Shown here one piece after another: positions 11,541-20,771 of a stretch of 34,622 nucleotides of DNA (its first letter is position 1; each line of letters begins with the position of its first letter). Made by a program: the position numbers and the translations under genes. Origin of the DNA: Candolleomyces eurysporus (taxonomy: Eukaryota; Basidiomycota; Agaricomycetes; Agaricales; Psathyrellaceae); contig JANBPK010001282.1 in the NCBI GenBank assembly GCA_027579435.1, forward strand, positions 1-34,622, read 5' to 3'. Under the pieces are notes generated by a model. The model made no database searches. It was not told the origin of the DNA and worked only from the letters and a program-made list of their open reading frames with translations.

Positions 11541-11795
11541 GCTTCGCTCGCTCCGTTTGTCAATGTTAGCTCTGAGCCCCACTGATCTATCTTCGAGCTG
11601 GCCGACGGGGCCTTGAGCTCGTTCACCGAGAAAATCAGGGTCCCCAGAAGAGCAATTGGTTTGGTAGGATGCGTTTGAATTTGTATTCGCTCAGAAAAAA
11701 GCAAGATTAAAGTCCAGCGACAGCCGTTGAGCAGGGGAAGTGGTCTATATTATGGACGACTCCTTTTCATCATTGACATACATCGTAGCTGATAG

Positions 11796-13609
11796 CTATA
11801 GGGCGTTAGCAGACCTTGACTGCGGCGTACTCTTGTCGATCATGGGTGTCAGGTCGGCACGGCTAAGCTTGTGACGAAGGACACACTCTTGCACTGTTGT
11901 CAGGGGAAGGGTGTCAAGAGAGAGAGATGAGCGCAGGCTGGGAAATGAATGACGAACCCAGGCCGATAGCGGTCTTCATTGTGATAACATGCTATGAAAG
12001 CAGACGGACATTTGAATCGATGACGAAAGGCAGTTTTGAAAGACAATGTATCACGTACCACGTTCGATGTAACGTGAACAGTCAATGGTATTCTTCTACC
12101 TGTTGGATAACGCTTTTTCTTGGCTATATTTTTGAAGTGGTGTGTGAAGTCTATGGCCATCGCAAGGTAAGTGTCACCGTAATGACTGAAATCGACAACT
12201 GACATCTTACGACCCTTCCGACCTCGTTTGGCCGATCGCCATAGCTCCGAACGTAGTCTCTGACCTGAATGCCCGACTCCAGTTTTTGCTGGAGGAGGTC
12301 ACAGTTGGTCAAGAAGACCATTAGACCAGTTTCTTGGAGTGACGGAGATCCGCAGATTGTGCGCCACAGCATGAACGAGTCCTCGAGCTGTGTCACCCTT
12401 GAGCCCTCCGATAAAGGTTCGTTGAACCCTGAGAGATCTGCAGATAACCCATTAGCCTGGAAATGGAGATAAAATACGGCTCCAGGGAGCTCGAGTATGC
12501 TTACCAACAACTATAGGGTTTGAGCGAATAGTCAGATAGACTCGAAGGAGAATGAAGTTATTCACTTACAAAACACAATCGCACGCAACCCTTCGAAATA
12601 TGGGATCCATGCGTTCTTTGACATTCTCTGTGTTGCAATGTCATATAGGTACCACTCTGTTTCGGAGAAACTTCCAGTAGAGTCAAAAGATCGCTGGAAT
12701 TTAATCCGACATTCTTGAACAACAGGTCGCGAGCGGATATGCGCAATATCTTCATCAGATGGAGTGTAATCGCGAGAGGTGATTCGGTCGACTGCTTCAA
12801 AAAGGCTGTGGCAGAGTATGAGTAAGAACGAAAGTGTGCAGAGTCTGGCTAAGAGCTTACAACTTTGCCGAGTCCTCCAAGTGTATCTTGCCCTCTTTGA
12901 GTAATAATTGAACGTTCTCGTCCATCCAGACGGTTCTAATGTCTTCTCGACACATAGCGATCACCATAGTTGCGTCCTCACCCTCCTTTCGCCGCTGCGC
13001 GCCACCAGCTGCGTGTATGATCTCCTCGGCCGAGGCATTAAGCCATTCATGAAGGTTCTGTTCGACGCGTTTGAGAGGAGCTAGTCGGAGTAGCACGATC
13101 TGGCGGAGTTCCTCAATGGCTGTGAGTCGTTCACCTTGGCCCTCCGCCTCCAATGCATCAAGGATTACCATAACCGATTTAACCAGCTTGAGCTGGATAG
13201 CGCATCTCCACTTCGCAAGCTCTGCATTCCATTCTTCTCTCCCATGGTGCATTCGCAAATCTTCCGAACTCGTAGTCAGATTTGAGGCCAGTTATCGCGG
13301 TTAGAGGTACAGGACCGCTCACTCTTGATCAGTTCAAACTTCCCTGAGCAGAGATGAACGTGAGAAGAGATTCGAGAAATGAATAGGAGACTATGACGAA
13401 CCGCTTTCTGACCCAAGCAAAGCTACCCTTGTTCGGAATTCCTCCGCCCTCATCAGCCTCTCCCTTTCTTCCACGAACTCCTGGTCAATTTCTTCACTCC
13501 TCTTCTTGGCCTCAGCCTCACGAGTTTCCCTTGCCACGCGCTCAGCGTTACTCTCGTTCTTTGGTTGTCTTAGGAAGATGGCAAAGGGATCATCGTCACC
13601 CGGATCCAT
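11796..13609 (-). CDS. G-alpha-like protein with degenerate GTPase motifs (array unit 2)
   Basis: Resembles the large basidiomycete family of G-alpha subunit-like proteins. Proposed exons (minus): 13609..13402, 13343..13316, 13268..12861, 12805..12570, 12510..12505, 12437..12204, 12150..12059, 11991..11958, 11893..11796, about 447 residues. Exon 1 gives the usual DDDPFAIF start and a charged, probably coiled-coil segment. The P-loop reads LGSESGKF (about 65-72), with the Mg-binding Ser/Thr replaced by Phe and one residue missing. G3 is DIATQR instead of DxxGQR, and the NKxD motif is TNCD. Family landmarks remain: RDYTPSDED, WIPYFEGL, LEDSFMLWRTIC, DYVRSYGDRPNEV, and a C-terminal ECVLRHKLSRADL. 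Exon 5 is a 6-nt microexon. The exon 2 to 3 junction needs a weak GTCCTG donor to stay in frame. GTP hydrolysis is unlikely; expression is unknown. Confidence 0.72.
12505..12510 (-). other. 6-nt microexon of array unit 2
   Basis: TTGTTG lies between an acceptor (CTATAG) and a donor (GTAAGC). It enters and leaves in phase 1, adding two residues (..F-F-V-D-L-S-G-F-N..) that restore the family's usual length at this position. Confidence 0.55.
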
Positions 13610-14337
13610 CGTCTCAGAAGCTGTAGGTCAATCATGTAGCCCTCGATCAGAACATGTCGGTCATCTAAGGCAGAGGGAGGGCAAGGCAGGCTTCGTACCA
13701 CTTTAGGTTTACACTGAGAGGATATCACACACGTATGCGTGCGGATAGCGGGGATCGAGAAGCTGACGAGTGGAGGCGTGGACCAAGCCAGCAAGCATCC
13801 CTGTGCGTAGTAATAAACACCCATGAACCATTTTATGGGAATCTAATTGGATCACTGTACGCGGCTGTGGGAAGACTTTGGGCGCTGATAAGACAAAATG
13901 AAGGTGGCAGACAGTGCACTCGCCACCATCGGAGAACATTCGACAACTACTGAGTACCCCCCTTTGACCTGTGCAAAACAAAAGCTGTTGTCTCACGTCA
14001 ATCCGAGTGCAAACCCCTTATCCCAGTGCGGAGAATCTCGTCAGATGATGTTCGAGATCGAAAATTCCTCCTGTCTAAAAACTGAGAATTAGTGGCAGAT
14101 TAGCGCTCAATTGACGCCCATGGTGCCTTGATGGTCAGTCCCGTTTGGATCTCGTCAAGTCAGTGTCGATTCGCTCGTTCTCTTATGTAAGACCATAAGT
14201 GTCAGAGTCTGATATATTGAAATCACAATGACTTAATCCGGGCAAACTGGAGACTTATGTTCCAAGAAAGGGCATCGATTATATCTTGTCTGATTCCTCC
14301 TACCCTTTCCTAGCCTTAGCACTCAATCAAAGTACCT
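13610..14337. other. Array spacer upstream of unit 2
   Basis: This spacer is shared with the regions upstream of units 4, 5 and 6. Landmarks are the ACACGTATGCGTGCGG segment (about 13728), GCCAGCAAGCATCCCTGTG (13788), a C-run before TTTGACC, CTCACGTCAATCCGA (13991), and spacer box copy 3 at 14091-14168. Similarity to the 20466 spacer continues to about 14222 and then stops. No independent gene was seen. A short frame overlapping the start of unit 2 on the minus strand is discussed in the findings. Confidence 0.6.
14091..14168. repeat. Spacer box copy 3
   Basis: GTGGCAGATTAGCGCTCAAT...TCGTCAAGTCAGTGTCG, nearly identical to copies at 18411-18488 and 20466-20545. Confidence 0.75.
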
Positions 14338-14524
14338 TGTTTGGAATCTCTCTGTCCTCCCTCATCAGCCTCGCCCTTTCTCCCGTCAACTCCTGGTCGA
14401 TTTCCTCACTCTTCTTCTTGGCCTCAGCCTTACGAGCTTCCCGTGCCACGCGCTGAGCTGTACTCTCGTCTTCGGGTGGTTTTAAAATAATGGCAAAGGG
14501 ATCGTCGTCATCCGAATCCACCAT
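14338..14524 (-). pseudogene. Solo exon 1 of a G-alpha-like gene (array unit 3)
   Basis: The minus strand reads a complete first-exon peptide beginning MVDSDDDDPFAIILKPPEDE and ending near REIPNKV. It then stops matching exactly where the other units continue into the P-loop. No exon 2-9 sequence follows; the preceding 110 bp are spacer. It is more diverged from the other units than they are from each other, so it is likely the remains of an older copy that lost its body by deletion between spacer and exon 1. Confidence 0.72.
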
Positions 14525-15767
14525 CTCAAAAGCTCCAATTCAATCATGTAGCTCTCGATCAGAATATATCGGTCGTCATTGAGTAGCAGACGGGGAGCAA
14601 GGCGAGCTTCGTACGCGGCTACCATAGGTCCACTTTGGAAGGATAAAAGACACATGTGGGACTCGGAGCGGATAGCGGGGAAAGAGAATGTTGATGGACG
14701 AGCAGAAGCGTGAATCTTGCCAGCACATCCTGCGCGTGCGCGGAATGATCGACAGATGAATTTCGGTTGAATCAACTTGAAGCTATTCCGATCGAGAACA
14801 CCCCGACCTCGCTGTTAGAGGTTTTCCTTCCATGTAAGTGCCCTTCCGTCATGTACGAGCCTCACATTCTCTGCCAAAACAGGCTTCGTAAGCCGAGGTT
14901 CACCCTGTTGCGAGACATTTCGTGAGCTTAATCCAAGGGGGACCATCTGAACAGCCTGCAGTCGCAACTCCCTGCGGCACATGGCGGTTTCGCCTACGGG
15001 GTCCTACTCCATACATGGACACGGCCATCACTGTGGCATCCTCTACTACTCAGGCAAGGTTCAGTTTATGTCCACAAGGAAATATATAAGAGTGCTTTGA
15101 ATGTCCATGATGATGCTCGGGCTAGTGAGGAGGGGCAGAAGGGGTGATGATTTTTGTTACTGGGTTGAGGGCTGCCGTGATGGCCTTGTCTATGATTAAG
15201 CACGACTCCAGCAAACCATCATCAGATGAACGAATCCCGCTTTCTACAGGGACCGGTAGAAGATACTCCTCGATTCACTTATTCCTTGATATCATACCTA
15301 AAAAATCGCGACAATAGGATGAGGATAGCAGGACTAGGAGAGACGATCGACCACGCCGGTGCGATTTACGAGTCAGCATTCAGTCGTACAGGGCCGTATC
15401 ACAACCCCACTGATCCAGAGACGGTCACTTTGCGGCCTCCACAGAGGGCCCATCTTACGCGAGAAAACCCCAGTGCAACCGACCGTCGTGACAGGTTAAC
15501 ACTCGCAATTCCTTGATGATCGGTTTCATCATGTCAGTGTCGGGTTTGCTCGCTCCGTTCCTGAGTTCGAGTAATCCATCTTCGAACTGGCCGACGGGGC
15601 CTTGAGCTCGTTCACTGAAAAAAGTGATTGGTTTGGTAGGATACATTTCAGCTTGGATTCGCTCAGAAAGAAGCAAGATTAAAATCCAGTGACAGCAGTG
15701 GAGTAGAGGAAGTGGTCTATATTATGGACGACTCCTCTTCTTCATCAACGTACATCGTATCCAACAG
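14525..15767. other. Spacer between units 3 and 4
   Basis: The first ~250 bp are the diverged upstream flank of unit 3. About 14806-14907 has short similarity to the 3' flank of the NACHT gene (10865-10925). 14910-15390 matches nothing in the window and has no recognisable gene. 15390-15700 matches 11390-11700, including spacer box copy 4 (15470-15540), and leads into the 3' end of unit 4. Confidence 0.5.
15470..15540. repeat. Spacer box copy 4
   Basis: Diverged copy of the box (GACCGTCGTGACAGGTTAAC...GATCGGTTTCATCATG). About 12 bp present in copy 2 are missing. Confidence 0.65.
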
Positions 15768-17588
15768 CTATAGGGCGTTAGCAGACCTTGACTGCGGCGT
15801 ACTCTTGGCGATTATGGGCGTCAGGCCGGCAAGGCTAAGCTTGTTGAACCAGACATAGTCTTCGACTGTTGTTGGGAGAAGGGTGTCAAGAGTGTGAGAT
15901 GAGCGCAGGCTGAGAAATGAACGACGAACCCACGCCAATAGCGGTCTTCATTGTGAGAAAATGCTATGAGAGCAAACGGTCATTTGAATCGATGAAAGAG
16001 CTTAGAAACTTAAAGACAATGTATTACGTACCACATTCGACGTAATGTGGACAATTAATGGTAATCTTCTACTTTTTGGACAGCGCTTGCTCTTGGCTAT
16101 AGCTTTGAAGTGGTTTTTGAAGTCTGTAGTCGTTGCAAGGTGAGTGTAACCACAATGACTGCAATCGACAACTGACATTCCACGACCCTCCCGACGTCGT
16201 TTGGCCGATCGCCATAACTCGGAACATAGTCTTTGACCTGAATGCCCAACTCCAGTTTTTGCTGAAGGAGGTGACAGTTGGTCAAGAAGAGAATGAGTCC
16301 AGTTTCTTGGAGTAACTGAGATCCGCAGATTGTTCGCCACAGCATGAACGAGTCCTCGAGCCGCGTTAACCTCGAGCCGTCCAATGAAGGTTTGTTAAAC
16401 CCTGAGATATCTACGGGCAACCCATTAGCCTGGAAGTCGAGGTAGAATACGGCTCCAGGGAGCTCGAGTATGCTCACCAACAACTGAAGAGTTTTGGTGA
16501 ATATTCAGATAGACTCGGAGGAGAATGAAGGAATTCGCTTACAAAACATAATTGCAAGCAACCCTTCGAAATATGGGATCCATGCGTTCTTTGACATTCT
16601 CTGAGTTGCAATGTCATATATGCGCCACTCTGTTTCGGAGACACCTCCAGTAGAATCGAAAGATCGCTGGAATTTAATCCGACACTCTTGAACAACAGGT
16701 CGCAAGCGGACATGCGCAACATCTTCATCAGATGGAGTGTAGTCGCGAGAGGTGATTCGGTCGACTCCTTCGAAAAGGCTGAGGCAGACGATGAGTATGG
16801 ACGAAAGTGTGCAAAGTCTGGTTGAGAACGTACAACTTTGCCGAGTCCTCAAAGTGTATCTTGCCCTCTGTGAGTAATAATTGAACCTTCTCGCCCATCC
16901 AGACGGATTTAATGTCTTCTCGACACATAGCGATCACCATAGTTGCGTCCTCACGCTCCTTTTGCCACTGTGCGTCAAGAGCTGCAGGCGTGATCTCTTC
17001 GGCCGAGGCATTAATCACTCTACGCAGGTTCTGTTCGACGCGTCTGAGAGGAGCTAATCGGAGTAGCACAAGCTGGCGGAGTTCCTCAATGGCGGTGAGT
17101 CGTTCACCTCGGCCTTCCGCCTCCAATGCATCAAGGATTATGATGACCGATTTAACCAGCTTGAGCTGGATAACGCATCTCCACTTCGCAAGCTCTGCAT
17201 TCCATTCTTCTCTCCCATGGTGCATTCGCAAATCTTCCAAACTAGCAGTCAGAGCCGGCGCCAGTTATTACGGTTAGAGGTACATGACCACTCACTCTTG
17301 ATCATTTCGAACTTTCCTGAGCAAAGATGAACGTGAACAGAGTTTCAAGAAGTAAATAGGAAACTCTGGCGAACCGCTTTCTGAACCCCCTAGCAACGCC
17401 ACCCTTGTCTGGAATTCCTCCGCCCTCATCAGCCTCTCTTTTTCTTCGACAATCTCCTGGTCGATGTCCTCACTCCTCTTCTTGGCTTCAGCCTCACGAA
17501 TTTCCCGTGCCACGCGTTCAGCGTTACTCTCGTCCTTTGGATGTCTTAGGAAGATGGCAAAAGGATCGTCGTCACCCGGATCCATCAT
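15768..17588 (-). CDS. G-alpha-like protein with degenerate GTPase motifs (array unit 4)
   Basis: Same architecture as unit 2. Exons (minus): 17588..17375, 17316..exon 2 donor, 17241..16834, 16778..16543, 16483..16478, 16410..16177, 16123..16032, 15963..15930, 15865..15768, about 450 residues. Exon 2 ends at 17296 if the strong donor GTGAGT is used, but then exon 3 is out of frame. The weak GTCATG seven bases downstream keeps the frame. The P-loop is GGSESGKF (proper spacing, Phe for Ser/Thr), G3 is DIATQR, and the NKxD motif is TNCH. Other conserved blocks are LAKWRCVIQLKLVKSV, RITSRDYTPSDEDV, WIPYFEGLLAIMF, LEDSFMLWRTICGS and DYVPSYGDRPNDV. The last exon stops at a TAG followed by 17 open codons (see findings). 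Spacing, intron positions and lengths match units 2 and 6, pointing to recent tandem duplication. Confidence 0.72.
16478..16483 (-). other. 6-nt microexon of array unit 4
   Basis: TTGTTG between CTTCAG and GTGAGC, phase 1 on both sides, at the same place as in units 2 and 6. Confidence 0.55.
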
Positions 17589-17936
17589 TCCAGAAGCTGT
17601 AGGTCAATCAGGTAGCTCTCGATCAGAACATGTCGGTCATCGAAGGCGGAGGGAGGACAAGGCGCGCTTCGTACCACTTAAGGTGTACTTCGAGAGGATA
17701 CCACACACGTATGCGTGCGGATAGCGGGGATTGAGAAGCTGACAAGAGGACCAGAAGCGTGGACTATGCCAGCAAGCATCCCTGTGCGGAATGATAGACG
17801 CCCACGAATTATTTCTGGGGAATCAAATTGTATTACTCTGCGCGGATATGGAAAGAATTCGGGCGCTGATGATACAAAACGGAGGTGCTAAACGGTGCCG
17901 TTGAGACTCTCGGAGAACATTCAAAATCTGGCGACA

Positions 17937-18273
17937 GCTACCGATTGGAGATTTCCGTACCGGGATCACAGGTGTCCCATTTATCACTGTGTGATGATTG
18001 CCGTGGGGCCGTGATAATCCAATCTGCCTCATTGCAGGTACCTATGTGCGTTTAAATCACGGAGAGCTTGTACTTTTCAAGGATATCTATTAATGTAACA
18101 TGATCTCTGTGCAGCAATAACTAACAAGGTAGGCCATGCTTGAGCTGGGATATGGGCAATCCTAACTCATTGATTCCAGTCGTTATCAATCCTTATCACG
18201 GCCATCATTCCGGGACAAAGTTTTCCGTTATTACCATGCGTTGTCACTTCACGGTCCTGCGAAACTTCCGACA
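17937..18273. mobile_element. ~337-bp insertion in the unit 4 spacer, possible MITE-like element
   Basis: The spacer reads ...CTGGCGACA then GTGCCCCCC-type sequence in the other units. Here ~337 bp intervene, with CGACA immediately before the insert and again at its end. An internal inverted pair, GGCCGTGATAA near 18006 and TTATCACGGCC near 18193, is visible. It has no coding capacity. The terminal inverted repeats are weak, so a transposon origin is only suggested. Confidence 0.35.
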
Positions 18274-18410
18274 ATTGCCCCCCNTTTGACCGCTGCAAAA
18301 AACAGTTGCTTTCTCACGTCAATCCGAGCGAAAGCCCCTTGTCCCAGTGCAGAGAATCTCGTCAGATGTTGCTTGACATCGAAAATTCCTCCTGTGAAAA
18401 ACTGAGAATT

Positions 18411-18488
18411 AGTGGCAGATTAGCGCTCAATTGACGCTCATGGTGCCCAGATGGTCGGTCCCGTTTTGATCTCGTCAAATCAGTGTCG
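18411..18488. repeat. Spacer box copy 5
   Basis: GTGGCAGATTAGCGCTCAAT...TCGTCAAATCAGTGTCG. Unlike the other spacers, this one is followed by foreign sequence and the NACHT fragment rather than a G-alpha 3' end. Confidence 0.75.
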
Positions 18489-18702
18489 CTTAGCTCGTTC
18501 TTATTATGTACAGCCAGAGGAATAACCCGTTGCACACCTGGGCACTTGCTCCTGTCCGCTTGTTTTAAATGCAGTCACTTTTCGCTCAAGACGCTGTTCC
18601 CATTACAAGCCTGGACTTTGACGTCCAGGAATCTGTGCCCACCATCGGAAACGTTTAAATTCTCCGTCGTGAGCTTCAGACTCTGGTTGTGTCGTGCTGA
18701 AG

Positions 18703-19250
18703 TTATTGACCTCTGCAAGATTGGGGACCACATGAATAATGTTGCGAGATTTGTGCGGGCCGAGCTGTCTCGCATCGCAAAGTCTTTCGACCCTGCAGGA
18801 AGGGACGGCAAGTTTTTTGTCAGAGGAGCAGAAGCTCGTTTGGAAGAGTGGTGGCCACATGCTATACGCTGCCACCGTTATCCGCCATATTGACAATCCA
18901 TACGATGACGACCACGAATCCAGTCCAGACATTGAGCATTCCACGCCATTCTTCTCCCCCTACGAGCTGTACAGGCAAATCATGCGATCCTGTCCCCCAA
19001 AAAACCGACCCCATATGATGCAGGTTCTCGAAGATGTTATGGCGTTTGACCGGACGCATTACGTGGAGAATCGTTTTGACGCGGCTCTCCGCCTTCTGGA
19101 TCGTATGTTAATGCGATTAGCTGGCAACGGACTCAACGCCCTCCGACCCCTACATGCGGTTCTTCGGATCGAGAACGGTGCTGAAAGCATTGACAACATC
19201 TTCGTTCGCCCCTCTTTTCAAAAGTTTCTGAAAGGCTCTCATCTCTCTTC
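18703..19250 (+). pseudogene. Fragment of the NACHT gene (matches 9409-9997)
   Basis: The fragment is highly similar over its length to the middle of the NACHT gene at 8254-10785, starting near VIDLYEIGDHMN and ending near FLKSAHLS. Relative to the parent it has a +4 nt change in a T-run at about 18814 (AAGTTTTTTGTCAGAGG for AAGTGGCCAGAGG), which shifts the frame. It also has a 33-bp in-frame deletion near 18906 and many substitutions. Both Walker motifs are absent. It ends abruptly where array unit 5 begins, so it is a non-functional duplicate shuffled into the array. Confidence 0.9.
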
Positions 19251-19964
19251 GGGATAATTGAACCTTATCGTCCATCCAGACGGTTTTAATGTCTTCTCGA
19301 CACATAGCGATCACCATCATGGGTTGCGTCCTCAGCTCCTTTTGCCATTGTGCGCCACCAACTACGTGCGTAATCTCTTCTACCGAGGCATTAACCCATG
19401 TATGCAGGATTTGTTCGACGCGTCTGAGAGGAACTAGTCAGAGTAGCACAAGCTGGCGGAGTCCCTCAGTGGCGGCAGGTCGTTCACTTCGGCCTGCAAT
19501 GCATCAAGGATCATCATGACCGATTTAACCCGCTTGAGCTGGGTAACGCATCTCCACCTCACAAGCTCTGCAGTCCATTCTTCTCTGCCATAATGCATTC
19601 GTAAATCTTTCAAACTAGCAGTCAGAGCCGACGCCAGTTATTGCGGTTATAGGTACATGACCGCTCACTCTTGATCATTTCGAACTTCCCTGAGCAAAGA
19701 TGAACGTGAGCAGAGTTTCAAGAAATGAGTAGGAGACTATGACAAAGCGCTTTTTGATCCACCTAGTAACGCCACCCTTGTTTGGAATTCCTCCGCCCTC
19801 ATCAGCCTCTCCCTTTCTTCGATAATCTCCTGGTCGATGTCCTCACTCCTCTTCTTGGCCTCAGCCTCACGAAAATTTTCCCGTGCCACGCGTTCAGCGT
19901 TACTCTCGTTCTTTGGTGGTCTTAGGAAAATGGCAAGGGGATCGTCGTCGCCTAGATCCATCAT
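19251..19964 (-). pseudogene. G-alpha-like remnant, 5' half (array unit 5)
   Basis: It contains exon 1 (start at 19964 after an ATGATGGATCTAGG context), exon 2 and most of exon 3, then is cut at the NACHT fragment junction. Exon 1 has a 3-bp insertion giving ENFREAEAKKR. The P-loop region reads GSKSA, and the donor GT after exon 1 is lost (AGCGCT for AGCGGT). In exon 3 an in-frame TGA-type break and small indels are visible relative to units 2 and 4. Exons 4-9 are missing. Confidence 0.8.
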
Positions 19965-20771
19965 CTCAGAAGCTGTAGGTGAATCATGTAGCTCTCAATC
20001 AGAACATCCCGGTCATCGAGTGGCAGAGGGAGGGCAAGGCGAGCTTCGTACCACTTTAGGTTTTCTTTGAGCGGATACTATACACGTATGCGTGCGGTTA
20101 TCCAGGATTGAGAAACTGAAAAGACGAGCGGAAGCCCGAACCTTGCCAGCAAGCATCTTTGTGCGGAATGATAGACGCCTGTGAATTATTTTCGGGAATC
20201 GAACTGTATTATTGTACGCGGCTGTGGGAAGACTATGGGCGCTGACGAGACGGAATGAAAGTGGCATACAGTGCCGTCGAGACCCTCGGAAAACATTCTC
20301 AATGAATCCAACTTTGGCGACAACTACTCAGTGCCCCCCTTTGACCAGTGCAAAACACAGCTGTTTTCTCACGTCGATCCGATTGAAACCCCCTTGTCCC
20401 AGTACGGAGGATTTTGTCAGATCTTGTTCGAGCTTAAAAATTCCTCCTGTCAAAAAACTGAGAATCAGTGGCAGATTAGCGCTCCATTGACGCCCATGGT
20501 GCCTTGATCGTCGGTCCCGTTTGGATCTCGTCAAGTCAGTGTCGGTTCGTTCGTTCCATCTTTATGTAAGTCCATAACCGTCAGAGTCTGATACATTGAT
20601 ATATTACTGTTCCCCGACTGGTCCATCTTCGAGATGGCTGACGGGAGCTTGAGCTCGTCACCTGCAGAGTCCGCAGGAGAGCAATTGGTTTCGTAGAGTA
20701 CGTTGCAAATTGGATTCGCCCAGATAAAGTAAGGTGGGAGCTTGGGAAAAACGATGGAAAGGAAAAGTGCT
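19965..20771. other. Array spacer between units 5 and 6
   Basis: Typical array spacer: GTATGCGTGCGG near 20085, GCCAGCAAGCATC near 20145, CTCACGTCGATCCGA near 20368, spacer box copy 6 (20466-20545). Then comes sequence matching the 3' flank of unit 2 (CATCTTCGAGATGGCTGACGGG near 20627), up to the stop of unit 6. No separate gene. Confidence 0.6.
20466..20545. repeat. Spacer box copy 6
   Basis: GTGGCAGATTAGCGCTCCATTGACGCC and the following ~50 bp, nearly identical to copies 3 and 5. Its position 220 bp beyond the stop of unit 6 shows the ancestral order of the repeating unit. Confidence 0.75.

Larger units (their letters stand above)
17589..18702. other. Array spacer upstream of unit 4, with an insertion
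   Basis: 17600-17936 and 18274-18488 match the spacers of units 2, 5 and 6. Between them lies a ~337-bp insertion listed separately. 18489-18702 matches nothing in the window and leads into the NACHT fragment. One N is present at 18284 in a C-run. Confidence 0.55.

Noticed and set aside
12151..12510. Treating the 119-codon minus frame as one exon of the G-alpha-like gene.
   Set aside because: Its first part is intron (GTAAGC at 12504 to CTGCAG at 12438) and its last part is intron too (GTCAGT at 12203). Equivalent splice sites recur in units 4 and 6, and splicing restores the family length.
15226..15516. 96-codon plus frame in the array spacer.
   Set aside because: Its second half runs through the spacer box, which is non-coding in the other spacers, and no product is recognisable.
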